Shown in pieces: positions 10,722 to 20,523 of a DNA stretch of 64,000 nucleotides. The DNA is from Anaspis maculata (Eukaryota; Arthropoda; Insecta; Coleoptera; Scraptiidae). Positions within the stretch are counted from its first letter, which is position 1. Each line of letters begins with the position of its first letter. The notes below the pieces were generated by a model. The model was not told where the DNA came from. It ran no database searches and saw only the letters and a list, made by a program, of their open reading frames with translations. Both the position numbers and the translations under genes were made by a program. Location: contig OX421964.1 of NCBI GenBank assembly GCA_949128115.1, positions 17,880,892 to 17,944,891 on the forward strand, read 5' to 3'.

Positions 10722-13002
10722 TAGTCGTAGCGGTACACCAAATTATTCTGCACTTCTAACGATTTCGATTATTTTCGGCACAGATGATCATTGGACCTAT
10801 TCAAGCGTTTTGACCCGCAGCACCACCAAATTTGCCCCTCAGGAACGGAGGGGTGGGGGTATCTTCAGAATTTGAAGCTCCAGGTCTAGTATGGTCCAAA
10901 GAAGACCCACAAAGGCAAGTGAGTAGTCATTTTCGAATGATTTTCATCCGCTGATGTCGATTCTGACGTGAAAAATGAGTTGCGCAATCATTTGACAAAG
11001 ATAATTGGTAATAATAAGAGATAAAGATGAAATCAAGTGGTCATCTATTGAGCTCTGTGGGAACTTGTTTTTTTGTGATAAATACATGAAACTTGGTGTG
11101 ACTGTTTATTATCACTTACTCCCCAAATATGAAGGGAGCACCACGCGTTCCGTCGAATGACGTCGCGACGCAATATCAAAAAACAGTGGTCGCCATTTCC
11201 AGAACAGTCGATAGAAATATTATAATTTCTTTGATTTCTTCCATCAAGCCATATGCTTTCAAGATTCAATAACATATTTTTGTCGATTTGTGGAAACAGT
11301 GGGCTACCAGTGGTAAACCAGGTGCCTGTAAGGGGAACTGTGAGGTTTCTTCACCCCCAAATTCTCGCGGTCAACATCTTTGGATAAAACCGAGGATAAA
11401 ACTAACTATTTTGAAGTCTGTTCATACGAATCTGTTATCTGGTCATCATTTCTCGTGTTTTGTCCTTCCAGGGACTCCTCAGTATGTTTATACAGATCTA
11501 GCGATCAAATGAAAGGATCTCAGAAAGGTACTTTTGATTACTGGAAAAAAGTGATCTTTGATGTTGTACCATATTAGGTACATACTCGGTTATACAACTC
11601 TTTACAAACTAAACTATAGATTATTATAACGATTAATCGCCTGTTAATATCGATGCCACCGTACTGAAAGAAAGAAATCGCTTTGTATGAGACCGTATCA
11701 AATGATTGAACCATTATTGTATGTTTATTTGTTTGTTTTTATCCTTATCGGCGTTTCTTATGTCATAGGAGTTTGCTGAATTTGATTCTCGAATATCACA
11801 AGCTGAGAAACTTTGTTTCTATAGCACAAAGCACTGTGCCAGAAATCGAACCCAGGAGCTCTACTTGCCGAGCGCTCACGCATTCCACTCCACTAGCGGG
11901 CTTCATTGATTTTATTATTGTTGTGGAATACTGGACCAAATGTGGAACACCCTTTTCTTTTTCGCAGAGAATGCAGTTGTCCACATTCAGATATAGGGGT
12001 ATTCCACATTAGCGAACCATCTTTTGGGCTAAGTGGAATTCAAGATTTTTATATTGGTGCGTCTTTCAGACGTATTTACTTCATTCATATTCGGCTGACT
12101 TTATTCATACCCTAACACTAGAATCACACAAATAGCGTTTACTCCTTTTTTACCCATTTCAAACAAAACGGTATTCCAAAATCGATTACTTTACTAGGTA
12201 ATCTGAATGATCTCGCGCGGTTGCGAAATCTGTATAAACCATACTGAGGAGTCCTGAGAAGGACGAGACATGGAGAATGTTGACCAGATGACATAATTAT
12301 TCGTATGGACAAACTTAAAAATAGTTTTATCCGAAGATGTTGACCGTGGAAATTTGGGGGTAAAGAAACCTCACAGTTCCCTCTAGCAGACACCTGACTT
12401 ACCACTGGTAGCTCACCGTTTCCCCAAGTCGACAGAAATATATTATTGAATCTCGAAAGCATATGGTTTGATGAAAGAAATCAAATAAATTGATAATATA
12501 TCGACTATTTTGGAAATGACGACCACTATGTTTTTTGATATTGCGTCGCGACGTCATGCGTCGGAACGCGTGGTGCTCCCTCCATATTTGGGAAGTAAGT
12601 AATAATGAACAGCCATACCAAGTTTCATGTATTTATCACAAAAAAACAAGTTCCTACAGAGTTCAGTAGATGACCACTTGATTTTATCTTTATCTCTTAT
12701 TATTACCAATTATCTTAGTTAAATGATTGCGCAACTCATTTTTCACGTGAGAATCGATATCGGCGAATAAAAATCATTCGAAAATGACTACTCACTTGCC
12801 TTTGTGGGTCTTCATTAGACCATACCAGACCTGGAGCTTCAAATTCTGAAGATACCCCCACCCCTCCGTTCCTGAGGGGCAAATTTGGTGGTGCTGCGGG
12901 TCAAAACGCTTGAATAGGTCCAATGATCATCTGTGCCGAAAATAAATGAAATCGTTAGAAGTGCAGAACTTGGACGATTTTAGGCCCGTACCGCGACGAC
13001 TA
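10722..13002. mobile_element. FB4, 2.28-kb foldback, TAG...CTA ends, 3-bp duplication
   Basis: Arms of about 820 bp (10722-11540 and 12175-13002) are near-complementary. Examples are GACCCGCAGCACCACCAAAT (10812) against ATTTGGTGGTGCTGCGGGTC (12882), and GCCTTTGTGGGTCTTC against its complement. The ends are TAGTCGTAGCGG and CGCGACGACTA, flanked by TAA (10719-10721, 13003-13005). The central 0.63 kb is unpaired and carries a SINE. No transposase frame is seen. It shares end type and duplication length with the elements at 20524-23649 and 26951-29799. Confidence 0.75.
11720..11905 (-). mobile_element. tRNA-derived SINE
   Basis: On the minus strand 11901-11838 reads like a tRNA. An A box TAGTGGAGTGG (11895-11885) fits TRGYNNARNNG, and a B box GGGTTCGATTTC (11853-11842) lies about 31 nt downstream; GCC/GGC can pair at the ends. 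A non-tRNA tail follows to about 11720. Internal Pol III promoters of this kind define SINEs. It is a pseudo-tRNA with no credible full cloverleaf. It sits in the unpaired centre of FB4, so it was either part of that element or inserted later. Confidence 0.65.
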
Positions 13003-13352
13003 TAAGTAAACCCTCAAAATTTTAACTCGTTAAAAATTAAATTTTGGAGGTCCGCAGTAAACTTTGCTATTCAGCAACAAGAAAATTAGTGGAACCGTTG
13101 ATAAATTGAACATTTTTAGGGCCCGTTAAAATATTCGTTAATCTTCGGAATTCGGTCGATTATATCCATTATGCCTATTGGACGCCATAATCTACTTTGG
13201 AAGTAGACAAAACGTTGCGATTTCATCCTCAACTTATGCAATCTGTGAAACATATAACCCGACTTTTCAGGCCATCGTGTCGAAGAGATGACGTTCGTCA
13301 GAGGTGAACTTGTCTCTGCCCTCGCTTCTGAGTCTGCCGGCTGCCTCTGTAA

Positions 13353-13664
13353 AAGTCTCGAGGACGGAGTTGAATTGGTGAAATAAGCTTCCAAAATGAA
13401 TCCCTGTGGGTGTATTCCTTCACGGATTCTTACCATTTTGGTCTCTTTCGAAACCTACAAAGATGTACTTTGGTTTGAGCCCATTGGCATTTCATTAATC
13501 CAAAAATAAAAAAAAAACATTTCTGGGTTTTGGAAATACCAATGGGCTCAAACCAAAGTACATCTTAGTAACTTTTGAAAGAGACGAAATTGGTAAAAAT
13601 CCGTCAAGGAATGAACCCACAGGGATTGATTTTGCAACGCTTATTTTACCAATTCAACACCCTC
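13353..13664. repeat. Short foldback (~310 bp)
   Basis: Two arms of about 140 bp around a poly-A centre (13501-13530). GATGTACTTTGGTTTGAGCC (13462) pairs with GGCTCAAACCAAAGTACATC (about 13545), and CACCAATTCAAC at the right end pairs with GTTGAATTGGTG at the left. Non-coding. Confidence 0.75.
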
Positions 13665-13674
13665 CTTAATCTGG

Positions 13675-14040
13675 AAAAAACGACCCACACCAAACGTCCC
13701 CAGGAAATCACTTCCCTGCCGTGAAAATAGAATTTCATAGATGTAATTACTTTTTTTCATTCATTTGTATCACTGTTTAACTTTTTGACCGTTGATGATG
13801 ACATAATGTTGATTCTATGTTGTAAGCTAATGACGTGAATGAACATATATTATTATTATTATTATCATAGGAAAAATGGCCGCCGGATAAAACGTCCCCG
13901 GTAATAACGTCTTCGGATATAGGTAAGTATAACGTACTGGAAAAACCAGCCCCCACGAAACGCCCCTGAAAATTGCGTTTTATGAAAATCACGTCCCCTG
14001 GAAATGAATGACGTCCTCAGAAAAATAAACTCTCATTATT
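13675..14040. repeat. Degenerate ~20-bp minisatellite (ACGTCCCC type)
   Basis: Irregular repeats of AAACGTCCCCGGnAA: AAACGTCCCCAGG, AAACGTCCCCGG, AACGTCTTCGG, ACGCCCCTG, CACGTCCCCTGG, GACGTCCTCAG. The opposite-strand version appears at 15900-16310, so the LINE fragment at 14385-15640 sits between inverted blocks of one repeat. Confidence 0.55.
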
Positions 14041-14384
14041 AGATGAGTTGTCAAAGGACTTCAAACGGTATATAGATATACAGGAGCATACCAAGAATAC
14101 CGGAGGACACAAGGAGACTTCTCACGACTCAAATAGACTCAATTCAACTCAATTCAATAATTATATTGGTACTCTTCTGGTAAAACAGCAAAGTGTTATG
14201 TAGAAACCATCAAATAAAAGACAAAGAAAAAAAGATATCTGAACAAAATGGTAGATATCTAAGTAATATGAGTGTAAAACAGGTTAAAATATTGTTATAA
14301 ATAGTTTAAAGTCTCAAAAACAACACACTATACACAGTATTCATTCATGAGAACAGAACAAGATCTAATTCACTCCTACCAGAG

Positions 14385-15640
14385 AGACACAGCCTTGATG
14401 TCAGAGTCATCGAAGAGCTCATTCAAGCTATAATATGCCTTTTTGAGTATCATTCGTTTCAATTTTTTTTCTGGTAAACTCAGCTCTCTTCATACTTCTC
14501 ACTTCATAAGGTATGTGGCTATGAATCTTGACAATAAAATGCATCATGTTTCTCTGTAGATGAGAAAATTTAATTTTTCAACCCAGCAAATCACACTTGA
14601 AACGGGTGTCGTGACTGGGGCTCTGTCGCAGCCCTCGAACATATTCTCATTCAACCTGACAAAACCTATGGCCTTATACAAGTGAACACATGTTTACGTT
14701 AAGATTCCATTACTGACAAAATGCTTCCGGCAGCTGTCTGCGTACCTCAGGTTCAAAATGTGTCGTATATACATTTCTTTCGAAGAAGAAAGATTCTGAA
14801 CGGTCCAGCCGAGCTACCCCAGAACATAATACCGTGTTTCACTCGAGACGCAATATACAAGTGGAATGCAGCCTTGACCGCATCTAGGATATTGCAAGGC
14901 ACAGCAATATCCAGAAATACTGCACGCAAGGCTATCTACATGTGTCTTGCAGTCCAACCTGCAATCTACGTTAACGCCTAAAAACTTCGCAAACTATGAA
15001 GCCTCCAAAGTCTGACATCTCCTGGACTCCTGGTTATGGAGAATGGATAACTTCCAGAAGTCAAATAACTGAAATAAACAAGTGTACTTTGTTCAGCGTT
15101 CATTTCCAAGGAATTTGACTTGAACCATTGTTCTAAACTATCAATACTGTCAGAAATTCTTTTTTTTCATGTCTTCTGCATTTATTTCGGAAAATACTAA
15201 TGGAATATCGTCTGCATATTGCACAATTGTTTGCTTGACCACTGTGGTGAGGTCATCAGTATAGATGATGTACAAGAGAGGCCCAGAGATAGATCCCTGG
15301 GGCACTCCCTTAAACATTTCTGGAAGTCTTGACTTGACAGCTCTACCATTTATATCCTTGTCAGTAACGCACTGTTTTATATTTTCCAAATAGGACTGCA
15401 GCAGCCCTAGGGAGACTCCCCTTACGCCGCACCTCTCCAGTTTTTTCAGCAATGTTTTATGACCAACGCTGTCAAATGCTCCAGACAGATCCACACCAAA
15501 TAGTGTCCCCAGAAATATTGAGCGATTCCACAATGCTCATAATTGCACTGTAAACGGCCCTTATAGTTGACTTCTCCTTTCTGAATCCATTCTGTGACTC
15601 ACTCAAAATGCGTCAAATTCTGTTTTGAGATCCTGAGGAG
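14385..15640 (-). pseudogene. LINE reverse transcriptase and C-terminal domain, broken
   Basis: Reading the minus strand there is GFRKEKSTIRAVYSAI, then DLSGAFDSVGHKTLL, KGVPQGSISGPLLYIIYTDDL and QYADD, the reverse-transcriptase core of a Jockey/CR1-type LINE. Further on come KFLGVNVDCRL, RVKHGIMFWGSS, KKCIRHIL and LKKAYYSLNELFDD, the usual thumb and C-terminal region. The blocks lie in different frames (a shift near 15505 and more before 14990), so it is dead. The catalytic YADD aspartates are still present. There is no endonuclease domain upstream; 15640 onward is minisatellite. Confidence 0.8.
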
Positions 15641-16310
15641 CCCCCTTCATGTTTTCCTTGGCTGACAAAATCCTATGTTATGCCCCCCTTTTACCTTCTT
15701 GTAATGCCCAGGACTCCATTGGGTCACCATGTATCTTCAGTGTTATTTGGAGCCGTGATGAGCCTTCTTGCATTTTTTTGTGGTTCACAGCTGTGAAGAG
15801 CATTCTTGTCTCCCTATTTGGCAGCCGGAGCTCTATCGGGACCCTTTGTGTCTCTATTTGTCGTTTGGAGCCCTACTGAGCCCCCTTGCGTCTTTTCGTG
15901 AGATGTTTTTTCCGTAGACGTTTCTTCGGGGGACGCTTTCTCCTGGGGACTTTTTCCCAAAAGAAATTTTGTCCCAAGGACCCCTTTTTGTGAGGACGTT
16001 TTGCGCGAAGCATTTTTTCCTAGATTCCTTTCCATTGGAGATCTGTAAGGAACATGACGACACAAAGGAGCTCATCAGGGTACGTCTTATGAAGCCAGAA
16101 GGAGGACTTATTTTCGCTGGGACATCTTTTCTTGAGAATGTTTTTTTCCGAAAAGTGTCGATATCAATCACCAGGGGAGGTATAGTGGAGAAATTTTTTT
16201 CGGAGACGTTTGTAGGGGATTTTTTTCCAAGAACGTTTTTTCTCGAGGACGTAATTTCCAGAAGACGTATTGTGGGGGATGTCTTTTTAGGGATGTTTTT
16301 TCTTACATCC
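15640..16310. repeat. Degenerate minisatellites (GGAGCCC and GGACGTTTTTTC types)
   Basis: 15640-15900 repeats a loose TTGGAGCCCTACTGAGCCCCCTTGCGTC theme, which recurs at 24740-25000. 15900-16310 repeats GGACGTTTTTTCC-like units (GGACGCTTTCTCC, GGACTTTTTCCC, GGACGTTTTGCG, GGATGTCTTTTTA). The long frames here (15969-16601 plus; 15814-16333 minus) arise from the repeat and I do not call them genes. Confidence 0.55.
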
Positions 16311-17590
16311 AACAGATTTTTATACAAAAGCAATGCATCTCAGAGGAGTTTTCACTTGCGCCTTATGTTGCAATTTTCTCGTTGCACCCACAAATGTAAG
16401 AGAGGAGCAAACGCTTTTTTTTGTTTTTTTTTAAATGTGAACTTCTCATGTAGCCGTTGCTTTTGCGGGTTGCTGCGGACATCCGTTCAAAATCCAAGTC
16501 AAAATCTGATATTTGATTTAGAAGACTATTTCAATAGCAAGGTGAAGATTTTCACAGGATTGGGTGCATACAGAATAACCGAGAGAATAACAAACTTATG
16601 ACCTGGGGTCTAGAATTTTTGCAGAATTACCACTCATCTAACTGTTATGGCCAATGATATAATCCCTAAAACCATGGATAGTTCGAGACTCATTCAGGGA
16701 AGCCAGAGACGTCATATACCTACCCTTAAAGAAAGAAGTCTACAGGAGTTAAGATACAGAACCTTGGCGGCCGGTAATTTGCAACTGAAGCAAAACTCCC
16801 ACAAAAAGCACTGAATTTGCCTTATCGAAAACCGATTTGATCATTATTTTGCACAAATTGCAATCGTTGCTCATGCGTTATTCTTGGCATGATGAATTGC
16901 CAAACTTTACTGAACAAGAAAAAGTACTCCACTTTAAAACGTGATAGTTGATGTCAGAGTTATTCCAGTCAGAAGTTCGATCACGCAAAAAAAAAACACC
17001 CTATACCTAAAATATACATAAAATGTTCATCAGCGAAAATTCTGTCGACTATGTGACAGGCTAGGTTAGACTAACCTGGTTATATAGAGCCAAATGGACC
17101 TCAAGCGCAGGAGTCTTCGGAGCGAAACTAGGTCACAAGATGTTGGCAATTTGTGGAATAGGGGTGCCGCAAGCTTCAACGACAAACATCTTCTGGGTCC
17201 AATAGACGGCTATTGGAGACAACTTTACTGATATTTCAAAAAAGGCAAGATTGCTAGACTCACACTGCTCCTTCTGGAAACACCAAATTGTTGGGAGTTG
17301 AAGATCCTTCAGTCGAAGCAGGATCATATACTCAAAAAAAGGACTGAGAGTCTACAGTGTCATTTTAAACATTGGAAACGATGGATTCAGACGACAAACA
17401 CGTGACATTTAGAAAAAAATAACCAGGAATCACAGAGATGGAGGGCTACAGGAGAGCTCAGACTACACAAGTTATATCTCAGGGATTTTTTTCTTGAGAC
17501 AGTATAACCAACTGTTTTATGATCTTGTTGTCTCTTCGGCGTACTGTCAGTAATGTTCTTCCCAGTTTTGATGATCGATGTGATGCTATT
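16311..17590. other. No recognisable feature
   Basis: AT-rich sequence without a supported gene, RNA or repeat. It ends where similarity to the 3' flank of gene A begins. Confidence 0.35.
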
Positions 17591-17741
17591 CCGGTTACAC
17601 AAAGGCAGTAATACTCAGTTATTAACACAGTAAAGACAACAACCTTTAATATCGTACAAGTGGTACAGGTAAACAATTAAGAGCGCTCAATCAATCGAAG
17701 CCAAAAACGTGATCGACAGATTTTGGTTCCAAAAACAAGTC

Positions 17742-18218
17742 TCAAACGATGAACTCTGTTGAACGGGGGATAACTTGCGCGTCCTCTTCCTCTTGCACTC
17801 CATTGTACACCACAAGCACCTCCACAATTTTGCCAGCTCCGATCTCAAAAGTCGTGTTGACAAATCCAGTGTTGTTACCATAATCCACTACGTAAATGTC
17901 GGAAGTGAAGGCCCTTTTTTCTCCCACGTTGGTGACGATCACATCTCCAAGAATAAAACCGAAAAAATCAACTGCAAACGGAGAAGTTAGATCTTCTCCG
18001 TCGGTATTGTTGACGCCCAAAGTGAAATTGACTATGTTGTAGGTGGGCTCGCCGGGCCTCAAATCGCAGCTAGAATCGCCCCAGCTCGGATCGGTACCAT
18101 CGTCTGGTCCTGCTTCTTCTTGTGGGCAGTCCAGGACTTTTGCCTCGTCGTCTCGAGGAGCCGCAAGCGAAGCTAAGGCGAAGAGCGCCACCACCAAGAT
18201 TTGATGCACTAGATTCAT
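17742..18218 (-). CDS. Small secreted acidic protein, paralogue B (unknown function)
   Basis: Intronless ORF of 158 codons with the same plan as the gene at 8709-9182: signal peptide in residues 1-20, two cysteines in the mature chain (LDCPQEE, SCDLRPGE), acidic N-terminus, sequons NFT, NNT and NTT, and the invariant block NNTGFVNTTFEIGAG followed by VVYNGVQEEEDA. One residue longer (Ala-Gly for Ile near residue 36). About 31 differences from paralogue A, clustered in the middle of the protein, while signal peptide and C-terminus are nearly fixed. Homology extends upstream past the promoter and downstream about 150 bp, so the whole transcription unit was duplicated in the same orientation about 9 kb apart. 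Probably extracellular; role unknown. Confidence 0.8.
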   Translation of the reverse strand: MNLVHQILVVALFALASLAAPRDDEAKVLDCPQEEAGPDDGTDPSWGDSSCDLRPGEPTYNIVNFTLGVNNTDGEDLTSPFAVDFFGFILGDVIVTNVGEKRAFTSDIYVVDYGNNTGFVNTTFEIGAGKIVEVLVVYNGVQEEEDAQVIPRSTEFIV

Positions 18219-18255
18219 TTTGGTTCAGTGATCGAATGGGGATTTGGCGAGGCAG

Positions 18256-18263
18256 TTTTATAA
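18256..18263 (-). promoter_or_regulatory. Putative TATA box of gene B
   Basis: TTATAAAA on the minus strand about 40 nt upstream of the ATG, aligned with the TATA-like element of gene A. The flanking GCCTCGCCAAATC and CCATTCGATCAC segments are conserved between the two promoters. Confidence 0.5.
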
Positions 18264-18549
18264 TAAAATTGGGCTTATCAGTTCGAGGCCACGTGTGGCC
18301 TGCGTGATGTTCAAGATGTTGAGCCATTGAGACTGTTATTGTTTTTGTCAAGTGACGTCGTGTAGCTAATGAGAAAACCAAAAGTCAGAGTTTGAACTAG
18401 TTAGCACCTATGTACACCATCCCACTTGGTGAGTGATGTTTGGTTTTGTTCTGTTCTCAAATCTTGATGAGTGGAACTGTTCTTATTGTTGCTACTCGAT
18501 TGATTTGGTCAAGAACTTGAATTCTAAGTGTTTCAAGTGGATTTCAATG

Positions 18550-18714
18550 TGAATAAGATAATTGTTAAAGTATTATAATAATTATAATGTAATTTAACTC
18601 ATAAGTACCGTGGCTTTTTGTATCTCCACGTTGAATTATCAAATTAAATAAAAAATTGATTTATAACAATCAAATTTTTTGAGAAATGAAAATATGGACG
18701 TTATCAGTTATCAC
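18550..18714. other. AT-rich spacer
   Basis: No feature supported. Confidence 0.3.
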
Positions 18715-18845
18715 TTGCCTAATAAAATAAGGCATCGTCAGGGCTGTAATGAGTCTATTGAAGCTGTTTACTGTTTATGCTGTTTACTCATTACAGCCAT
18801 GACGATGCCTAACGGCCAAACCGGTTGGCCAAAGAAGTCCGAATA
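18715..18845. repeat. Hairpin of GGCATCGTCAGGGCTGTAATGAG copies
   Basis: AAGGCATCGTCAGGGCTGTAATGAGT (from 18729) is mirrored by ACTCATTACAGCCATGACGATGCC (ending at about 18808) around a 25-bp loop, and is followed by AACCGGTTGGCCAAAGAAGT. The last block recurs at 32599-32640. It looks like two head-to-head ends of a short interspersed repeat. Confidence 0.6.
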
Positions 18846-19726
18846 ATTTGTGGTGTAATTTAAACAAAAATAAAAGAACCTATAATAAGATTGAACAAAA
18901 TTATTTTGAGTCAAGGTTTGTTTTCCAAATTTGCCCACATTTTAGACAGCTGAATGCACTTGACTGGCAGGAAACTGATAAGTTATTGATTAAAGATAAG
19001 ACCGCCTTATTGTGTCATATTATACGAAACTGGCAATAAGTTGTTCAGTACCACACACATCATTGATCAATTATTTTCAGCAGCTCCGCCGTCCATAATC
19101 ACTGAAAGTATTTTTTTCCACGATATTATACCCACACCTGTTGGTACAAAGTTCAAGAAAACAAGAAAAGTCGGGTGTTTTCTCCGCTCTAGTAAGCATC
19201 TCATCTCACATTATTCACATTGCAGTTTTGTACCCGACCGGTGACAGCACGCGTGGTCGGCCCTTCCTGTTGTACCAAGTGATATGTGAGAAACTGTGAA
19301 CAATTGAAAATTGAAATGCCTCAATCTCACAAGTCAAAGAGTCAGTCCAGAAGGCGACATAAACAAAATTGAAAGTACGAACGCCCACGAAAATCGCTAG
19401 GAAACCTCCGAAGACAACTACTCAAGGATGGTTTGGAACTGGATAAGTACGTTAAGCACCGAGCCATACCCTGATGATACTGATGACAAGGCATCCGCTT
19501 GCTATGACCCACATGCTAAGTTGAGAACTGCCTGTTTATCCTGAATAATTTTCCAGAAATGGAGGGTGAACTTACACCAGAAAAAAGTCCTTCCAGGGCC
19601 CACTTCAGTATCTCTCCACAGGGCAATTGATTAATCAATCACCTCATAACCCAATGTAAGTACATGAATATCATGCATCTTAGTTTTGGTGTTGCCAAAC
19701 ACAGGCAGAAAATAATGTAAACCAGC
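18846..19726. other. No recognisable feature
   Basis: Short frames only, none with a recognisable domain. The last three bases (AGC, 19724-19726) are the left target duplication of FBx-2. Confidence 0.35.
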
Positions 19727-19777
19727 TGGACAGAGGGCTGGTGCCTCAAAACTTACGTCATAAGGTACATGATTTCA

Positions 19778-20239
19778 GGAGTACCATCACTTCTAGAGCC
19801 CCCCGGAATATGTCGAAATGACGGAAAGCGACCTGACGGAATGACGTACGCTCCGTGGAAGAATGGACGACAATTAGTCTGGGATGCCACTTGTTGCGAC
19901 ACTATGTGTCAAAGCAATATTGCGGTTTCATCGAAGGAAGGCGGAAAAATGGCAGCTATTGCTGAACTGAGGAAGATTGAAAAATACTCTGATTTAACAG
20001 ATCGTTTTGTGGTTTGCCCTTTTAGTGTTGAAACGTTAGGTTCCTGGGGTCCTTCGGCAAAAGCTTTTGCTTCCGAAATTGGACGAAAAATGTTTGACAA
20101 GACCAAGGAACCTCGGTCGACGGAATTTTTAAAACAAAAGATCAGTCTGGAAATCCAACGAGGAAATGTGAGCTCAATTTTAGCTACACTTCCATCACAA
20201 AAATCATTCGATGAAGTTTTCTACATTTTACACACTTAG
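19778..20239 (+). pseudogene. C-terminal domain of a retrotransposon polyprotein, RPDG motif
   Basis: About 153 codons are open from the truncation point to the stop at 20237-20239. An upstream ATG at 19769 belongs to the host element, so there is no native start. The motif series is SLLEPPG, R-x-DGKRPDG, PW-x-x-GR-x-L-x-WD-x-T, E-x-RK-x-x-KY-x-x-L and ETLG-x-W-G-x-x-A-x-AF-x-x-x-x-GR. It matches a domain I know downstream of reverse transcriptase in many invertebrate retroelement polyproteins. The RPD...D-x-T arrangement resembles a PD-(D/E)XK restriction-like endonuclease, which is inference. The fragment lacks its reverse transcriptase, so it is not functional as a retrotransposon. Confidence 0.65.
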
Positions 20240-20348
20240 ACTATACACTATACTATACACCTCGCTCTACACTTGAGTATATATCTTTTATATTTTTATC
20301 TTTATATATTGTATTATGATGTCTCATATTAAAATATTTTCTGTTATT
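19778..20348 (+). mobile_element. 5'-truncated LINE insertion with GATTTCA duplication
   Basis: The sibling FBx arms read ...CATAATTTCAACCC or CATCAACCC without interruption. Here the arm is split with GATTTCA on both sides (19771-19777 and 20349-20355), a 7-bp duplication of the kind made by target-primed reverse transcription. The insert ends in an AT-rich 3' UTR. Confidence 0.7.
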
Positions 20349-20523
20349 GATTTCAACCCTCTAGGTCTGATGAACGTTGATGAGGTTGTTGAAATTTTTT
20401 TGTGTTACTTGTCAGACCAAGGGCCTAAGGCTGATATAAGCTTGTCAATTTTCAAAAAATGGCCAAAATTAGACGTCATGAGGTACATGAATTATACCAA
20501 CGGGTTTTTGTGTGAGAACGTCC

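Noticed and set aside
11838..11901. Functional tRNA gene
   Set aside because: A and B boxes are present but the span is about 64 nt with no convincing cloverleaf or anticodon arm; a SINE fits better.
15854..16601. Long ORFs on both strands (up to 210 codons)
   Set aside because: Produced by a degenerate GGACGTTTTTTC minisatellite, with low-complexity products.
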